Origin: Roseivirga seohaensis
Lineage (GTDB): Bacteria > Bacteroidota > Bacteroidia > Cytophagales > Cyclobacteriaceae
Assembly (NCBI RefSeq): GCF_001592945.1
Contig: NZ_LRPB01000006.1
Span: forward strand, 186,001-250,000
Direction of reading: 5' to 3'
Length of the DNA stretch: 64,000 bases
The position numbers and the translations under genes are program-made. Below are positions 42,848 to 51,290 of the stretch, piece by piece. Every line of letters begins with the position of its first letter. Position 1 is the first letter of the stretch. The notes under the pieces are model-generated. The model did not search any database. It worked only from the letters and a program-made list of their open reading frames with translations, and had not been told where the DNA came from.

Positions 42848-43023
42848 GGCCGTAATATTTTAGTTTAAACCAAGAATAATTTTTGCACTTAAAGCGTACA
42901 AAGGCTTGTAGAGAAAAACCTCTTTACTGTATACAAACAGGAAAAGACCCATGATACCGATCCCGAAATTCGGGAAGGGATCAGGGCCTGTTCCTTTGCC
43001 ATAGTTAGCTATGGCCAGTCAAA
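42848..43023 (-). promoter_or_regulatory. rplL-rpoB intergenic structured RNA
   Basis: This gap holds two strong hairpins on the minus strand: GCCATAG-CTAA-CTATGGC (42998-43015) directly after the rplL stop, and CCCGAA-ATT-TTCGGG-type (42962-42974), enclosed by GATCCC/GGGATC (42959-42982). Neither is followed by a T run, and I see no consensus promoter. In E. coli this spacer has an attenuator and an RNase III site that lower rpoBC relative to L7/L12. A similar role is likely but inferred. Confidence 0.5.
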
Positions 43024-43404
43024 TTACTTAAGCTCTACTTCAGCACCAGCTTCTTCAAGCTGCTTTTTAAGTGCTTCAGCTTCGTCTTTAGCTACACCTT
43101 CTTTAATTGCTTTAGGAGCGCTGTCTACGATTTCTTTAGCTTCTTTCAATCCTAAACCAGTCAATTCTTTAACTAGTTTAACAACGGCTAGCTTTGAAGC
43201 ACCAGCAGCAGTCAACACTACGTCAAAAGCCGACTTTTCTTCAGCAGCACCTTCACCATCACCACCAGCAGGACCAGCAGCAACTGCTACCGCTGCAGCA
43301 GCAGGCTCAATACCGTATTCGTTTTTAAGGATATCAGCTAATTCGTTAACTTCCTTTACAGTTAAGTTTACCAACTGCTCTGCGAAATCTTTTAAATCTG
43401 CCAT
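43024..43404 (-). CDS. rplL: Ribosomal protein L7/L12
   Basis: The 126-residue stalk protein has an N-terminal dimerisation helix, an Ala/Gly hinge ([19 protein letters not shown], 34-52) and the factor-binding C-terminal domain [41 protein letters not shown]. Typical order after rplJ. Confidence 0.98.
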   Translation of the reverse strand: MADLKDFAEQLVNLTVKEVNELADILKNEYGIEPAAAAVAVAAGPAGGDGEGAAEEKSAFDVVLTAAGASKLAVVKLVKELTGLGLKEAKEIVDSAPKAIKEGVAKDEAEALKKQLEEAGAEVELK

Positions 43405-43444
43405 TTTTGATTTTGTTTATTAAATTCTAAATCTTGATTAATTA

Positions 43445-43978
43445 CTAATTTTCACGCTCAGATAATGTCTGAAGAATTCCTGCCAATTTGCCACCAGCAC
43501 CTTTAAGGCCTGAAATAACATTCTTAGCTGGTGATTGTAACAATCCTATCACCTCTCCGATAAGTTCAGCCTTAGACTTAAGACTACTCAACATATCTAA
43601 ATTCTCCTCCCCAATGAAAAGATCGGTATCGATGGAAGCACCTTTCAACATTGGAGATTTTAAACCTGATTTTTTTCTAAATTCTTTGATCAATTTTGCA
43701 GGTGAATTTGCATCCTCTCCTGAGAACATAATTCCTGAGAAACCTTTCAAAACTTTTTCATCAAATGGAGCGTAATCTGCATCCATTTTTTCCAAAGCTT
43801 TCTGAATCAAAGTATTTTTAAACACTCTATACTCTATACCCTTTTCAAAGCATAGTCTTCTAAGTGCCGTGGTTTGTGCAACCGACATTCCGGAAGCATC
43901 AGTTATGTAGAAATTGTTGTTAACAGAAAATTTCTGAAACAATTCTTCAATTAATACGCCTTTTTCTGCTCTAGTCAT
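43445..43978 (-). CDS. rplJ: Ribosomal protein L10
   Basis: The 177-residue stalk base protein has FSVNNNFYITDASGMSVAQTTALRRLC and YRVFKNTLIQKALEK; its C-terminal helix carries L12 dimers. In E. coli L10 with L12 represses its own mRNA. Two bases after rplA. Confidence 0.97.
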   Translation of the reverse strand: MTRAEKGVLIEELFQKFSVNNNFYITDASGMSVAQTTALRRLCFEKGIEYRVFKNTLIQKALEKMDADYAPFDEKVLKGFSGIMFSGEDANSPAKLIKEFRKKSGLKSPMLKGASIDTDLFIGEENLDMLSSLKSKAELIGEVIGLLQSPAKNVISGLKGAGGKLAGILQTLSEREN

Positions 43979-43980
43979 GT

Positions 43981-44679
43981 TTATATGCCCGAAATGGAGT
44001 TTTTATCAATTTTAATACCTGGACTTTGAGTCGAAGACAAGTTGATACTTTTAAAATAAGTACCTTTTGCCGATGCAGGTTTCAATCTTGAGATGGTTTG
44101 AATTACTTCAGTTGCATTTTCAATGATCTTCTCTGCTGAGAAAGATGCTTTTCCAATACTAGTATGAATAATACCAAACTTATCGACTTTGAAATCGATT
44201 TTACCTCCCTTAACTTCTTCCACTGCTTTTCCAACTTCCAAAGTAACTGTACCAGATTTTGGGTTTGGCATCAAACCTCTTGGTCCTAGAACTCGACCTA
44301 AACGACCTACTTTTGCCATAACTGTTGGCATAGTGATAATGACATCAATGTCAGTCCATCCACCTTCAATTTTAGCGATGTAGTCATCTAACCCAACGTG
44401 ATCTGCACCAGCATCTCTAGCTTCCTGCTCTTTGTCAGGAGAACACAATACCAATACTCTCACCTCTTTTCCAGTACCATGAGGAAGTGCTACCACTCCT
44501 CTAACCATCTGGTCTGCCTTGCGCGGATCCACTCCTAAACGAATATCAATATCAACAGAGGCATCGAAATTTGCATTGGAAATCTCCTTTACAATTGATG
44601 ATGCATCCTTCAAAGAATAATCTTTTTGTGGATCATATTTACTTAAAGCTTCTTTTTGCTTTTTTGTCAACTTTGCCAT
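43981..44679 (-). CDS. rplA: Ribosomal protein L1
   Basis: The 232-residue L1-stalk protein has [27 protein letters not shown] and [19 protein letters not shown]. It controls E-site tRNA release and in many bacteria represses rplK-rplA translation. Confidence 0.98.
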   Translation of the reverse strand: MAKLTKKQKEALSKYDPQKDYSLKDASSIVKEISNANFDASVDIDIRLGVDPRKADQMVRGVVALPHGTGKEVRVLVLCSPDKEQEARDAGADHVGLDDYIAKIEGGWTDIDVIITMPTVMAKVGRLGRVLGPRGLMPNPKSGTVTLEVGKAVEEVKGGKIDFKVDKFGIIHTSIGKASFSAEKIIENATEVIQTISRLKPASAKGTYFKSINLSSTQSPGIKIDKNSISGI

Positions 44680-44691
44680 TTCAACAAATCT

Positions 44692-45135
44692 TTAGTTTTC
44701 CCAAGGTGCTTTACCGGTCACTCTAATGCCCATGCTTCGTGCAGTACCAGCTACCATTTTCATAGCAGATTCAACTGTAAAAGCATTCAAATCCGTCATC
44801 TTAACTTCAGCAATCTCTTTCACTTGAGCCCATGTAACCGAACCGACTTTTACTCGATTTGATTCATTAGAACCTTTCTTGATTTTCGATGCTTCCATTA
44901 ACATTACCGGTGCTGGTGGTGTTTTGATAACAAAATCAAAAGACTTATCAGAATATATGGTAATTAATACAGGTAACACCTGTCCCATTTTGTCCTGAGA
45001 ACGTCCGTTGAATTGCTTGCAAAACTCCATGATGTTAAGTCCTTTCGAACCTAAAGCAGGACCAACCGGAGGGGAAGGGTTTGCTTGACCTCCCTTAACT
45101 TGCAACTTCAGATAACCAGATATTTCCTTAGCCAT
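44692..45135 (-). CDS. rplK: Ribosomal protein L11
   Basis: The 147-residue GTPase-centre protein has [30 protein letters not shown], with the flexible proline-rich switch, and [10 protein letters not shown]. It also triggers RelA activation under amino-acid starvation. Two bases after nusG. Confidence 0.98.
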   Translation of the reverse strand: MAKEISGYLKLQVKGGQANPSPPVGPALGSKGLNIMEFCKQFNGRSQDKMGQVLPVLITIYSDKSFDFVIKTPPAPVMLMEASKIKKGSNESNRVKVGSVTWAQVKEIAEVKMTDLNAFTVESAMKMVAGTARSMGIRVTGKAPWEN

Positions 45136-45137
45136 CT

Positions 45138-45698
45138 TTAATCTTGTTTTTCGACTTGCATGTAACTTAATTCAACAGGGGTATTTCGGCCGAAAATCTT
45201 AACCATAACATTAAGTTTTCTTCTCTCCTCAAAAACCTCCTCAATTGTACCTGTAAACCCACTGAAAGGCCCATCCATTACTTTAATGGACTCTCCAACT
45301 ATATATGGTGTATCAATGTGTTCGTCAAATTCATCGATTTCCTCAACCTTACCTAAAATACGGTCGACTTCAATCTGTCGTAACGGAACAGGAGGAGTGT
45401 TGGAAGCATCCCCCCCCTTTTGACCTAAGAACCCTATGATACCAGGAATATTTTTAATCATATGAATGACCTCACCATTAGTAAGATCTGCCTGAACCAT
45501 GATATAGCCCGGAAACATGTTTTTATCGCGTGAACGTTTTTTCCCGTTACGCATTTCATACACCTTTTCCGAAGGAATTAATACTTGAGGAATATGGTCT
45601 TGGAATTGCTCCCGTTCCACTTCATTCTCCAAATACTCTTTCGATTTCCTTTCTTGACCAGACACGGCCCGAACCATATACCACTTCAGCTCTGCCAT
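45138..45698 (-). CDS. nusG: Transcription termination/antitermination factor NusG
   Basis: The 186-residue factor (from [14 protein letters not shown]) has the NGN domain ([33 protein letters not shown]) and a C-terminal KOW domain ([17 protein letters not shown]). The in-frame upstream ATG at 45731 would overlap secE and is not supported by family length. Confidence 0.97.
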   Translation of the reverse strand: MAELKWYMVRAVSGQERKSKEYLENEVEREQFQDHIPQVLIPSEKVYEMRNGKKRSRDKNMFPGYIMVQADLTNGEVIHMIKNIPGIIGFLGQKGGDASNTPPVPLRQIEVDRILGKVEEIDEFDEHIDTPYIVGESIKVMDGPFSGFTGTIEEVFEERRKLNVMVKIFGRNTPVELSYMQVEKQD

Positions 45699-45706
45699 TC
45701 TATCAA

Positions 45707-45901
45707 TTATCTTCCTATTGTGTAAAACCAATCCATGATGTTATTAAATCCTAAATCAATGATCCCAATAAAGAGAGCAAAGATTAAAGATGCCACTAAC
45801 ACCAACACAGAGCTACTTTGAAGCTCAGAATATTTAGGCCAGCTCACCTTATGTCTCATTTCGAGATAAGATTCAGCGATAAATGTTTTCAGTTTACTCA
45901 T
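45707..45901 (-). CDS. secE: Preprotein translocase subunit SecE
   Basis: The 64-residue single-membrane-segment subunit starts [27 protein letters not shown], with the conserved amphipathic helix and KVSWP, then a membrane segment (about 32-55). I start at 45901 because an ATG 24 bases further upstream adds residues outside the family and reaches toward the tRNA-Trp gene. The clamp of SecY. Confidence 0.95.
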   Translation of the reverse strand: MSKLKTFIAESYLEMRHKVSWPKYSELQSSSVLVLVASLIFALFIGIIDLGFNNIMDWFYTIGR

Positions 45902-45922
45902 CGGCTTTACTTTACTTATTTG

Positions 45923-45995
45923 CACGGGTGGTAAGAATCGAACTCACGACCTTTGGTTTTGGAGACCACTGCTCTACCAGCTGAGCTACACCCGT
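45923..45995 (-). tRNA. tRNA-Trp (CCA anticodon)
   Basis: Read on the minus strand the 73 bases fold into a full cloverleaf: acceptor ACGGGTG with CACCCGT, D arm GCTC/GAGC, anticodon loop CTCCAAA (anticodon CCA), and T arm GTGAG-TTCGATT-CTTAC. Discriminator G. The 3' CCA is not encoded. It sits between tuf and secE, as usual in Bacteroidota, and is transcribed from the promoter at 46106-46137. Confidence 0.95.
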
Positions 45996-46105
45996 GTATA
46001 CTCATTAAGTCTTTTCTTTATTAATCTCTCGTTTAAGAACTAAAATCTGTTTTTAAAAAGAGAATCAACATTTCAAACTTCACTATCCAGCCCCAAAACG
46101 GGCTG

Positions 46106-46137
46106 CAAATGTAGATAAAAATACTATATGAAACAAA
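46106..46137 (-). promoter_or_regulatory. Promoter of the tRNA-Trp-secE-nusG-rplK unit
   Basis: On the minus strand TTTG (46137-46134), 20 bases, TACATTTG (46113-46106), then CA. The -33 box lies inside the outer arm of the tuf terminator hairpin, so the two elements share sequence. Confidence 0.8.
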
Positions 46138-46166
46138 CGCGTTTCCGAAAAATCGAAAACGCGTTT
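46135..46166 (-). terminator. Hairpin after tuf
   Basis: Two copies of AAACGCGTTT (46135-46144 and 46157-46166) form a 10-bp stem with a 12-base loop 28 bases after the tuf stop. Each arm is itself a perfect palindrome. The T stretch after it (GTTTCATA) is poor, so termination may be partial. Confidence 0.6.
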
Positions 46167-46193
46167 GAAATATCTAATAAGCTTAGAAAGTTT

Positions 46194-47381
46194 TTAGTCA
46201 AGAATTTCAGTTACCTGACCGGCACCTACTGTTCTACCACCTTCTCTGATCGCAAATCTCAAACCTTTCTCAAGCGCTACAGCGTTGATCAAGTTCACTT
46301 CAATAGTTACGTTATCACCTGGCATTACCATTTCGATATCAGCAGGAAGCATAATTTCACCAGTTACGTCAGTAGTTCTTAAATAGAACTGAGGACGGTA
46401 CTTGTTAAAGAATGGAGTGTGACGTCCACCTTCTTCTTTCGAAAGCACGTATACTTCAGCTTTGAAGTGAGAGTGAGGCTTAACAGAGCCTGGCTTACAG
46501 ATAATCATTCCTCTTTTGATTTGAGATTTTTCAATACCTCTCAAAAGAAGACCTACGTTATCTCCAGCTTCACCTCTGTCCAAAATCTTACGGAACATCT
46601 CTACTCCAGTAATTGTAGACTTTAGGCCTTCAGCACCCATACCGATGATATCAACAGGATCTCCAGTATTAGTAACACCTCTTTCAATTCTACCAGTAGC
46701 AACAGTACCACGACCAGTGATCGAGAACACATCTTCAACAGGCATTAAGAATTCTTTATCAACAGCACGCTCTGGAAGTGGAATATAATCATCCACAGCA
46801 GCCATAAGCTCATTGATTTTTTCTACCCAAGCAGGCTCACCATTCAAACCACCCAAAGCAGAACCTTGGATTACCGGAATGTCATCACCTGGATAATCAT
46901 AGAAAGAAAGAAGTTCTCTAATTTCCATTTCTACTAGCTCAAGAAGTTCTTCATCGTCAACTAAGTCAACTTTATTCATGAACACCACTAGAGAAGGTAC
47001 ACCTACCTGACGAGCCAAAAGAATGTGCTCTCTTGTCTGTGGCATTGGACCATCAGTCGCAGCTACAACAAGAATTGCACCGTCCATTTGAGCAGCACCA
47101 GTTACCATGTTCTTCACATAATCCGCGTGACCTGGACAGTCAACGTGTGCATAGTGACGATTAGCAGTTTGATACTCAACATGAGAAGTGTTAATAGTAA
47201 TACCTCTTTCTTTCTCTTCAGGAGCATTATCAATAGAAGAGAAATCTCTGTTTTCGGCAAGACCTTGTTCTGCCAAAACTTTAGTAATAGCAGCAGTTAA
47301 TGTGGTCTTACCGTGGTCAACGTGACCGATAGTACCAATATTAACGTGCGGCTTAGAACGGTCAAAGTTTGCTTTAGCCAT
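46194..47381 (-). CDS. tuf: Elongation factor Tu
   Basis: The 395-residue GTPase delivers aminoacyl-tRNA. G motifs are [10 protein letters not shown] (18-27), [21 protein letters not shown] and GSALGG. Domains II and III follow ([42 protein letters not shown]). Length is normal. It is probably co-transcribed with the three upstream tRNA genes; the 75-base gap to tRNA-Thr shows no consensus promoter. Confidence 0.98.
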   Translation of the reverse strand: MAKANFDRSKPHVNIGTIGHVDHGKTTLTAAITKVLAEQGLAENRDFSSIDNAPEEKERGITINTSHVEYQTANRHYAHVDCPGHADYVKNMVTGAAQMDGAILVVAATDGPMPQTREHILLARQVGVPSLVVFMNKVDLVDDEELLELVEMEIRELLSFYDYPGDDIPVIQGSALGGLNGEPAWVEKINELMAAVDDYIPLPERAVDKEFLMPVEDVFSITGRGTVATGRIERGVTNTGDPVDIIGMGAEGLKSTITGVEMFRKILDRGEAGDNVGLLLRGIEKSQIKRGMIICKPGSVKPHSHFKAEVYVLSKEEGGRHTPFFNKYRPQFYLRTTDVTGEIMLPADIEMVMPGDNVTIEVNLINAVALEKGLRFAIREGGRTVGAGQVTEILD

Positions 47382-47456
47382 AACTTGAAAATTAGTTAAT
47401 ATTTAAATTCAATTATTTAATTTAATCTTAGACACCTGATTTTTTTCAGCGTCTTG

Positions 47457-47528
47457 AGCCAATGACGAGATTTGAACTCGTGACCCCTTCCTTACCAAGG
47501 AAGTACTCTACCCCTGAGCTACATCGGC
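47457..47528 (-). tRNA. tRNA-Thr (GGT anticodon)
   Basis: The minus strand folds as a cloverleaf: acceptor GCCGATG with CATTGGC (one G-U), D arm GCTC/GAGT, anticodon stem CTTCC/GGAAG with loop TTGGTAA, T arm ACGAG-TTCAAAT-CTCGT, discriminator T. Anticodon GGT. It is 75 bases before tuf. Confidence 0.95.
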
Positions 47529-47534
47529 TTTACT

Positions 47535-47578
47535 AAGTTTAATGTTCGAAGTTTTTCAGTTCGACAAACATTAAACTT
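47535..47578. repeat. Inverted repeat in the tRNA-Gly/tRNA-Thr spacer
   Basis: AAGTTTAATGTT (47535-47546) and AACATTAAACTT (47567-47578) pair perfectly over 12 bp, and CGAA/TTCG add four more pairs after a 3-base bulge. It forms a long hairpin in the precursor RNA and could mark a processing site. Confidence 0.7.
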
Positions 47579-47602
47579 CGCACTTTATAACTCAAAGTTT
47601 TG

Positions 47603-47675
47603 AGCGGGTGACCAGGTTCGAACCGGCGACCTACAGCTTGGAAGGCTGTCGCTCTACCAACTGAGCTACACCCGC
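47603..47675 (-). tRNA. tRNA-Gly (TCC anticodon)
   Basis: The minus strand folds as a cloverleaf: acceptor GCGGGTG with CACCCGC, D arm GCTC/GAGC, anticodon stem ACAGC/GCTGT with loop CTTCCAA, T arm GCCGG-TTCGAAC-CTGGT-type stem. Discriminator T. Anticodon TCC. Confidence 0.95.
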
Positions 47676-47696
47676 TTTTAAAAGAATCAAAAATCA

Positions 47697-47728
47697 AACT
47701 CCAAATAACAAACTTGCCGTTTGGAGTT
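47697..47728. repeat. Inverted repeat in the tRNA-Tyr/tRNA-Gly spacer
   Basis: AACTCCAAA (47697-47705) and TTTGGAGTT (47720-47728) form a perfect 9-bp stem with a 14-base loop. The TCCAAA/TTTGGA core also occurs in the convergent-gene repeats near 12399 and 57595. Confidence 0.65.
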
Positions 47729-47753
47729 CTAAATTGATAATTCTCATTAATTG

Positions 47754-47836
47754 TGGGGGGAGAAGGATTCGAACCTTCGAAGACATAAGTCAACGGATTT
47801 ACAGTCCGTCCCAGTTGGCCGCTTTGGTATCCCCCC
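47754..47836 (-). tRNA. tRNA-Tyr (GTA anticodon)
   Basis: The minus strand gives an 83-base class II tRNA: acceptor GGGGGGA with TCCCCCC, anticodon stem ACGGA/TCCGT with loop CTGTAAA (GTA), a long variable arm, T arm with TTCGAAT and discriminator A. First gene of the tRNA-tuf transcript. Confidence 0.95.
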
Positions 47837-47895
47837 AACTAGTTTTCCTACCGACTAAATGCTTGTTTCAACCATGCTTTTAGCGAAAGGGAATG

Positions 47896-47926
47896 CAAAA
47901 TTAGACCCTTTTTTATATTATTCAAA
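47896..47926 (-). promoter_or_regulatory. Promoter of the tRNA-Tyr-Gly-Thr-tuf unit
   Basis: On the minus strand TTTG (47926-47923), 19 bases, TAATTTTG (47903-47896), then CA. A perfect consensus match 60 bases before the tRNA-Tyr 5' end. Confidence 0.85.
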
Positions 47927-48074
47927 CATATCCCAAAAAAAGATCAAGAGTTTTTGTTCAAGATTGAAAACAACGCTTAAACAGCCCATTTTGGCACTTA
48001 TGGTTATCATTTATTTTATTGACAATGATTTTCAAGTACGCCACTATTGCTTATTCCTAATCAAAATACTTCTC

Positions 48075-48082
48075 TATATTTG
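48075..48082 (+). promoter_or_regulatory. -7 box upstream of the biotin carrier gene
   Basis: TATATTTG followed by CA matches the TAnnTTTG consensus and the CA seen after other promoters here. The expected TTTG at 19-20 bases upstream is absent. The gene starts about 78 bases later. Confidence 0.5.
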
Positions 48083-48160
48083 CAGGGTTTAAAACAAAAA
48101 ACTCAACGGAGCTTAAATTTTATAGTATCGAGAATTGAGCCCTACTCTTAATTTAGCCTG

Positions 48161-48658
48161 ATGTACAAAGTAAGTCTTAAGAAAAACATCGAAGCAGAAG
48201 TCGAATTCAAAGACAGTAATATACTTCTAAATGGTTCTGATTTTGATTGGAACATCTCAAAAACTTCAAAGGACAAATTTCAGATCACAAAAGACGGAAA
48301 AAAATTAAATGCCGAGGTTATTGGCTATGAAAGAGAAAGCAAGGTAGTTGAAATAAAAATCAACAATCAGATTTATAATGTATCTGTTAAAGATAAAATG
48401 GATCAGCTTCTTCAAAAAATGGGAATTACCAATTTAAGTAATTCAACTATAAAGGATGTTAAAGCTCCTATGCCTGGACTAATACATGATATTTTAGTTG
48501 AGGCTGGGCAAGAGGTAAAAAAAGGGGATCAACTCATGATTTTGGAAGCCATGAAAATGGAAAACGTTTTGAAATCTCCGGGCGCTGGAACTATTGCGTC
48601 AATTGATGTTAGTAAAGGTGACAGCGTAGAAAAAAATCAAATTCTGATAAAATTTTAA
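48161..48658 (+). CDS. Biotin carboxyl carrier protein of an acyl-CoA carboxylase
   Basis: The 165-residue protein ends in a biotinyl domain (about 95-165): [34 protein letters not shown], where the Lys of AMKM carries biotin. The N-terminal half is a beta-rich docking part without known motif. This layout matches carriers of propionyl/methylmalonyl-CoA carboxylases more than AccB. The likely carboxyltransferase partner is encoded at 8620-10200. It is followed at 13 bases by pyrH. Confidence 0.88.
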   Translation: MYKVSLKKNIEAEVEFKDSNILLNGSDFDWNISKTSKDKFQITKDGKKLNAEVIGYERESKVVEIKINNQIYNVSVKDKMDQLLQKMGITNLSNSTIKDVKAPMPGLIHDILVEAGQEVKKGDQLMILEAMKMENVLKSPGAGTIASIDVSKGDSVEKNQILIKF

Positions 48659-48671
48659 CATAATCACACGG

Positions 48672-49379
48672 ATGAAGTATAAAAGAATTCTTCTAAAGCT
48701 TAGTGGAGAAGCCTTAATGGGTAATCAACAATATGGAATTGACCCAGTTCGAATAAATCAATACGCTGAAGAAATTAAAAAAGTGCACGAAAGTGGTGTT
48801 GAAGTAGCGATTGTTATAGGAGGAGGCAATATATATAGAGGGGTTCAGGCCGAAGCTTCAGGCATCGACAGAGTTCAGGGTGATTACATGGGAATGCTGG
48901 CCACCGTCATTAATGCGATGGCAATTCAAAGCACTCTTGAGAATCATGGTTTGTATACAAGATTGATGTCTGGGATAAAAATGGAAGCGGTTTGCGAACC
49001 TTTCATTAGAAGAAGAGCTGTTCGGCATTTAGAAAAAGGAAGAATTGTTATTTTTGGTGCCGGAATAGGAAACCCTTATTTTACAACTGACTCTACAGCA
49101 AGTTTAAGAGCTATTGAAATTGAGGCGGATGTTGTTTTAAAAGGAACTCGTGTAGATGGCGTTTATACCGCAGACCCAGAAAAAGATTCTTCTGCAACTA
49201 AAATACCTAACCTATCTTTTGAACAAGCCATTAGAGAAGGATACAACATTATGGACATGACCGCCTTCACGCTTTGTCAGGAAAATAATGTGCCGATTAT
49301 TGTTTTCGATATGAACGCTAGTGGCAACCTCTTAGACATAATGGAAGGAAAAGAAAATATCGGAACATTGATAAGCTAA
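48672..49379 (+). CDS. pyrH: UMP kinase
   Basis: The 235-residue enzyme phosphorylates UMP to UDP. It has the amino-acid-kinase fold: [14 protein letters not shown] (5-18), [34 protein letters not shown] and [16 protein letters not shown]. Usually hexameric and GTP-activated. It precedes frr, a widespread pairing. Confidence 0.97.
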   Translation: MKYKRILLKLSGEALMGNQQYGIDPVRINQYAEEIKKVHESGVEVAIVIGGGNIYRGVQAEASGIDRVQGDYMGMLATVINAMAIQSTLENHGLYTRLMSGIKMEAVCEPFIRRRAVRHLEKGRIVIFGAGIGNPYFTTDSTASLRAIEIEADVVLKGTRVDGVYTADPEKDSSATKIPNLSFEQAIREGYNIMDMTAFTLCQENNVPIIVFDMNASGNLLDIMEGKENIGTLIS

Positions 49380-49388
49380 TTTACAATC

Positions 49389-49949
49389 ATGGAAGAACTG
49401 GAATTATACTTGGATACCGCCAAGGAGATGATGGAGAAAGCCATCTCCCACACAAAACAAGAACTAGCAAAGATTAGGGCAGGCAAGGCGATGCCAAGCA
49501 TGCTTGATGTGATTAAGGTTGATTATTACGGATCGCTTACCCCCCTTAATCAAGTAGCTTCGGTAACTAGCCCTGATGCAAGAACACTTTTTGTAAAGCC
49601 TTGGGAGAAATCTATGACCACGGCTATTGAAAAGGCAATAATGAATAGTGACTTGGGTTTAAACCCTCAGAATGACGGTGAACAGATCATTATTAATATT
49701 CCGCAGCTTACAGAAGAAAGAAGACGCGATTTAGTAAAACAATCTAAAGCCGTTACTGAAGATGGCAAAATCAGTATTCGAAGCGCCAGAAAGGAAACCA
49801 ATGATGAGCTTAAAAAACTTCAAAAAGATGGTTTGGCTGAGGACTTGGTAAAAACTGCTGAAGACAAAGTTCAAGACCTTACGAATACATACAATAAGAA
49901 ACTTGACGATTTACTGGCTCATAAAGAGCAAGAAATAATGACCGTTTAA
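49389..49949 (+). CDS. frr: Ribosome recycling factor
   Basis: The 186-residue factor splits the post-termination ribosome with EF-G. It has the signature KIRAGKAMPSMLDVIKVDYYGSLTPLNQVASV and the C-terminal LTEERRRDLVKQSKAVTEDGKISIRSARKETNDELKKL helix. Nine bases after pyrH, ended by the hairpin at 49977-50004. Confidence 0.97.
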   Translation: MEELELYLDTAKEMMEKAISHTKQELAKIRAGKAMPSMLDVIKVDYYGSLTPLNQVASVTSPDARTLFVKPWEKSMTTAIEKAIMNSDLGLNPQNDGEQIIINIPQLTEERRRDLVKQSKAVTEDGKISIRSARKETNDELKKLQKDGLAEDLVKTAEDKVQDLTNTYNKKLDDLLAHKEQEIMTV

Positions 49950-49976
49950 TAGTCCTGAAAAATTAGAAACACACTG

Positions 49977-50004
49977 AAAGGCAACCGAAAGGCTGCCTTT
50001 TTTT
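49977..50004 (+). terminator. Terminator after frr
   Basis: AAGGCA-ACC and GGC-TGCCTT with a GAAA loop form a stem of about 9 bp with one mismatch, followed by a T run. It lies 28 bases after the frr stop and, read the other way, just after the end of the PIN gene, so it may serve both. Confidence 0.85.
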
Positions 50005-50005
50005 A

Positions 50006-50434
50006 TTATTTAGAGTTAAATACATGGGTTTTCAAAAACACTTCAGAGGAATAAACTGGAATTTCAGCAAAGTGATAGTCCGATAAATTTTCAGTAATCA
50101 AACAATTACACCCGGCCTCCACGGCAGCATAATACTGAAAACCATCTTCTATATCGTTAATCTTAGCATTGTTTAAAGCATTCCTCACTGCATTTTCATC
50201 AATTTGCGCAATTGATAGGTGACTGCATAACAATTGAATTTTACGCTTAGCTTCAACTTCCCCACATTTTTTAGAAGCAAAATAAAATCCAATGGCCAAA
50301 CAAAGGGAGGAAGTAAAAAGCTCAAATCCATTTCGCTCAGCTAATGAAAGAACACGAGCAGAATAAGTAAATAGTGGATATTCCTTATTGAGTACAGAAA
50401 CCAATACATTCGCGTCAACAAATGCCTTTACCAT
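50006..50434 (-). CDS. PIN-domain toxin (VapC-like)
   Basis: The 142-residue protein starts MVKAFVDANVLVSVL, with the first acidic residue Asp7, and has NDIEDGFQYYAAVEAGCNCLITENLSDY, the PIN_3-type motif with the acidic pair in IED. The last acidic site usually reads TRD or TRN; here it is TEN. The family consists mainly of RNases of type II toxin-antitoxin systems. The start overlaps the antitoxin stop by one base (TAATG), so synthesis is coupled. Confidence 0.85.
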   Translation of the reverse strand: MVKAFVDANVLVSVLNKEYPLFTYSARVLSLAERNGFELFTSSLCLAIGFYFASKKCGEVEAKRKIQLLCSHLSIAQIDENAVRNALNNAKINDIEDGFQYYAAVEAGCNCLITENLSDYHFAEIPVYSSEVFLKTHVFNSK

Positions 50435-50682
50435 TACTTGCGCTCGTAATAGTCAGACTTAGATATTTTTCTTGGCTTAGTATAGTATTCGGCTTGCCCC
50501 TCAGCTACTGCATTAACCCAATCGGAAATCGGTAAGCTTTCTATGGATTGATAATCTTTAGAAATGAGCTGACGATATAAAAATTCAGTAAGTCTAGACA
50601 GACTAATATTGTTCTTCTCAGCAAAAGCTTTTGCCGACTTGATCACCTCTTGATCAAAACTTAAAGTCACCTTGGCATCCAT
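50434..50682 (-). CDS. Antitoxin of the PIN toxin (DUF6364-like)
   Basis: The 82-residue protein has an N-terminal KVTLSFDQEVIKSAKAFAEKNNISLSRLTEFLYRQL, matching ribbon-helix-helix-type DUF6364 antitoxins, and a C-terminal tail with WVNAVAEG and many basic residues that probably wraps the toxin. The N-terminal domain should dimerise and bind the operator at 50692-50727. It is transcribed first, ahead of the toxin. Confidence 0.78.
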   Translation of the reverse strand: MDAKVTLSFDQEVIKSAKAFAEKNNISLSRLTEFLYRQLISKDYQSIESLPISDWVNAVAEGQAEYYTKPRKISKSDYYERK

Positions 50683-50691
50683 AACGATCTA

Positions 50692-50732
50692 TTTATACGA
50701 CAAACTTATTTTTTCTTTACGTATAAAACAAA
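50692..50732 (-). promoter_or_regulatory. Promoter and operator of the toxin-antitoxin pair
   Basis: On the minus strand TTTG (50732-50729), 20 bases, TAAGTTTG (50708-50701) is a full consensus match. A perfect inverted repeat, TTTATACG (50692-50699) and CGTATAAA (50720-50727), overlaps the promoter spacer and the start-site region. Binding there by the antitoxin would block transcription. Confidence 0.75.
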
Positions 50733-50915
50733 TTTTAGTTCGTGGTTTGATTACTCCATCAACAAAAAGCTTAACTCTCTGATTCATCAGTTGGCTACAT
50801 GAATTTTACACCTGACTACCATTCATTTTAAAACTCAATGCAAAGAGGCTATTTATGTAGCGTCATGAAGTGTGAAGCTATATATTCATCATTTGTATAA
50901 AAAAAGAATTTAAGT

Positions 50916-50934
50916 TGTATTCATTTTTTATACA
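50916..50934 (+). promoter_or_regulatory. Inverted repeat upstream of the first padR gene
   Basis: TGTAT, nine bases, ATACA (50916-50934) lies 24 bases before the PadR start. PadR regulators often bind TGTAT/ATACA-like dyads, so autorepression is plausible. No clear -33 box is seen. Confidence 0.45.
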
Positions 50935-50957
50935 TTTAAGGAATAAATAAAAAGTCT

Positions 50958-51290
50958 ATGAAAGGAACTAACCTAGGGGAGTTTGAAGAAGTGGTTTTAC
51001 TAACCATAGCAAGTCTTATGTCAGAAGCCTATAGCGTTGCCATTTGCGATGAGATTGAAAGAATAACCGAAAGACAGGTCAAATTAGGTGTTGTACATTC
51101 TGTTCTTAATCGTCTGGAAGAAAAAGGATTTGTAACCTCCCAATTAGGAGAAGCCACTAAAGCTAGAGGCGGAAGAAGAAAGCGATTCTTTGAAGTAACT
51201 CATGCTGGAAAAGCCACATTGCAAAAGGTCAAATCGCAGCGTGATGAGCTCTGGAGCTTAATCCCTGAATTCAATTTAAAAATGATATGA
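50958..51290 (+). CDS. PadR family transcriptional regulator (copy 1)
   Basis: The 110-residue winged-helix protein has MKGTNLGEFEEVVLLTIASLMSEAYSVAICDEIE and the wing VLNRLEEKGFVTSQLGEATKARGGRRKRFFEVT. Such regulators normally repress neighbouring transporters in response to drugs or cell-envelope stress. Its stop overlaps the permease start by four bases (ATGA). A paralogue is at 54068. Confidence 0.92.
   Translation: MKGTNLGEFEEVVLLTIASLMSEAYSVAICDEIERITERQVKLGVVHSVLNRLEEKGFVTSQLGEATKARGGRRKRFFEVTHAGKATLQKVKSQRDELWSLIPEFNLKMI

Larger units (their letters stand above)
47837..48160. other. Divergent intergenic region between tRNA-Tyr and the biotin carrier gene
   Basis: This 324-base AT-rich stretch has no credible coding frame. 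It carries the tRNA-Tyr promoter on the minus strand (47896-47926) and a -7 box for the biotin carrier gene on the plus strand (48075-48082). Between them, 47930-48070 shows nothing I can identify. Confidence 0.7.

Noticed and set aside
47539-47838. An open frame across the tRNA-Gly and tRNA-Tyr genes
   Set aside because: It overlaps well-folded tRNA genes and encodes no known protein.
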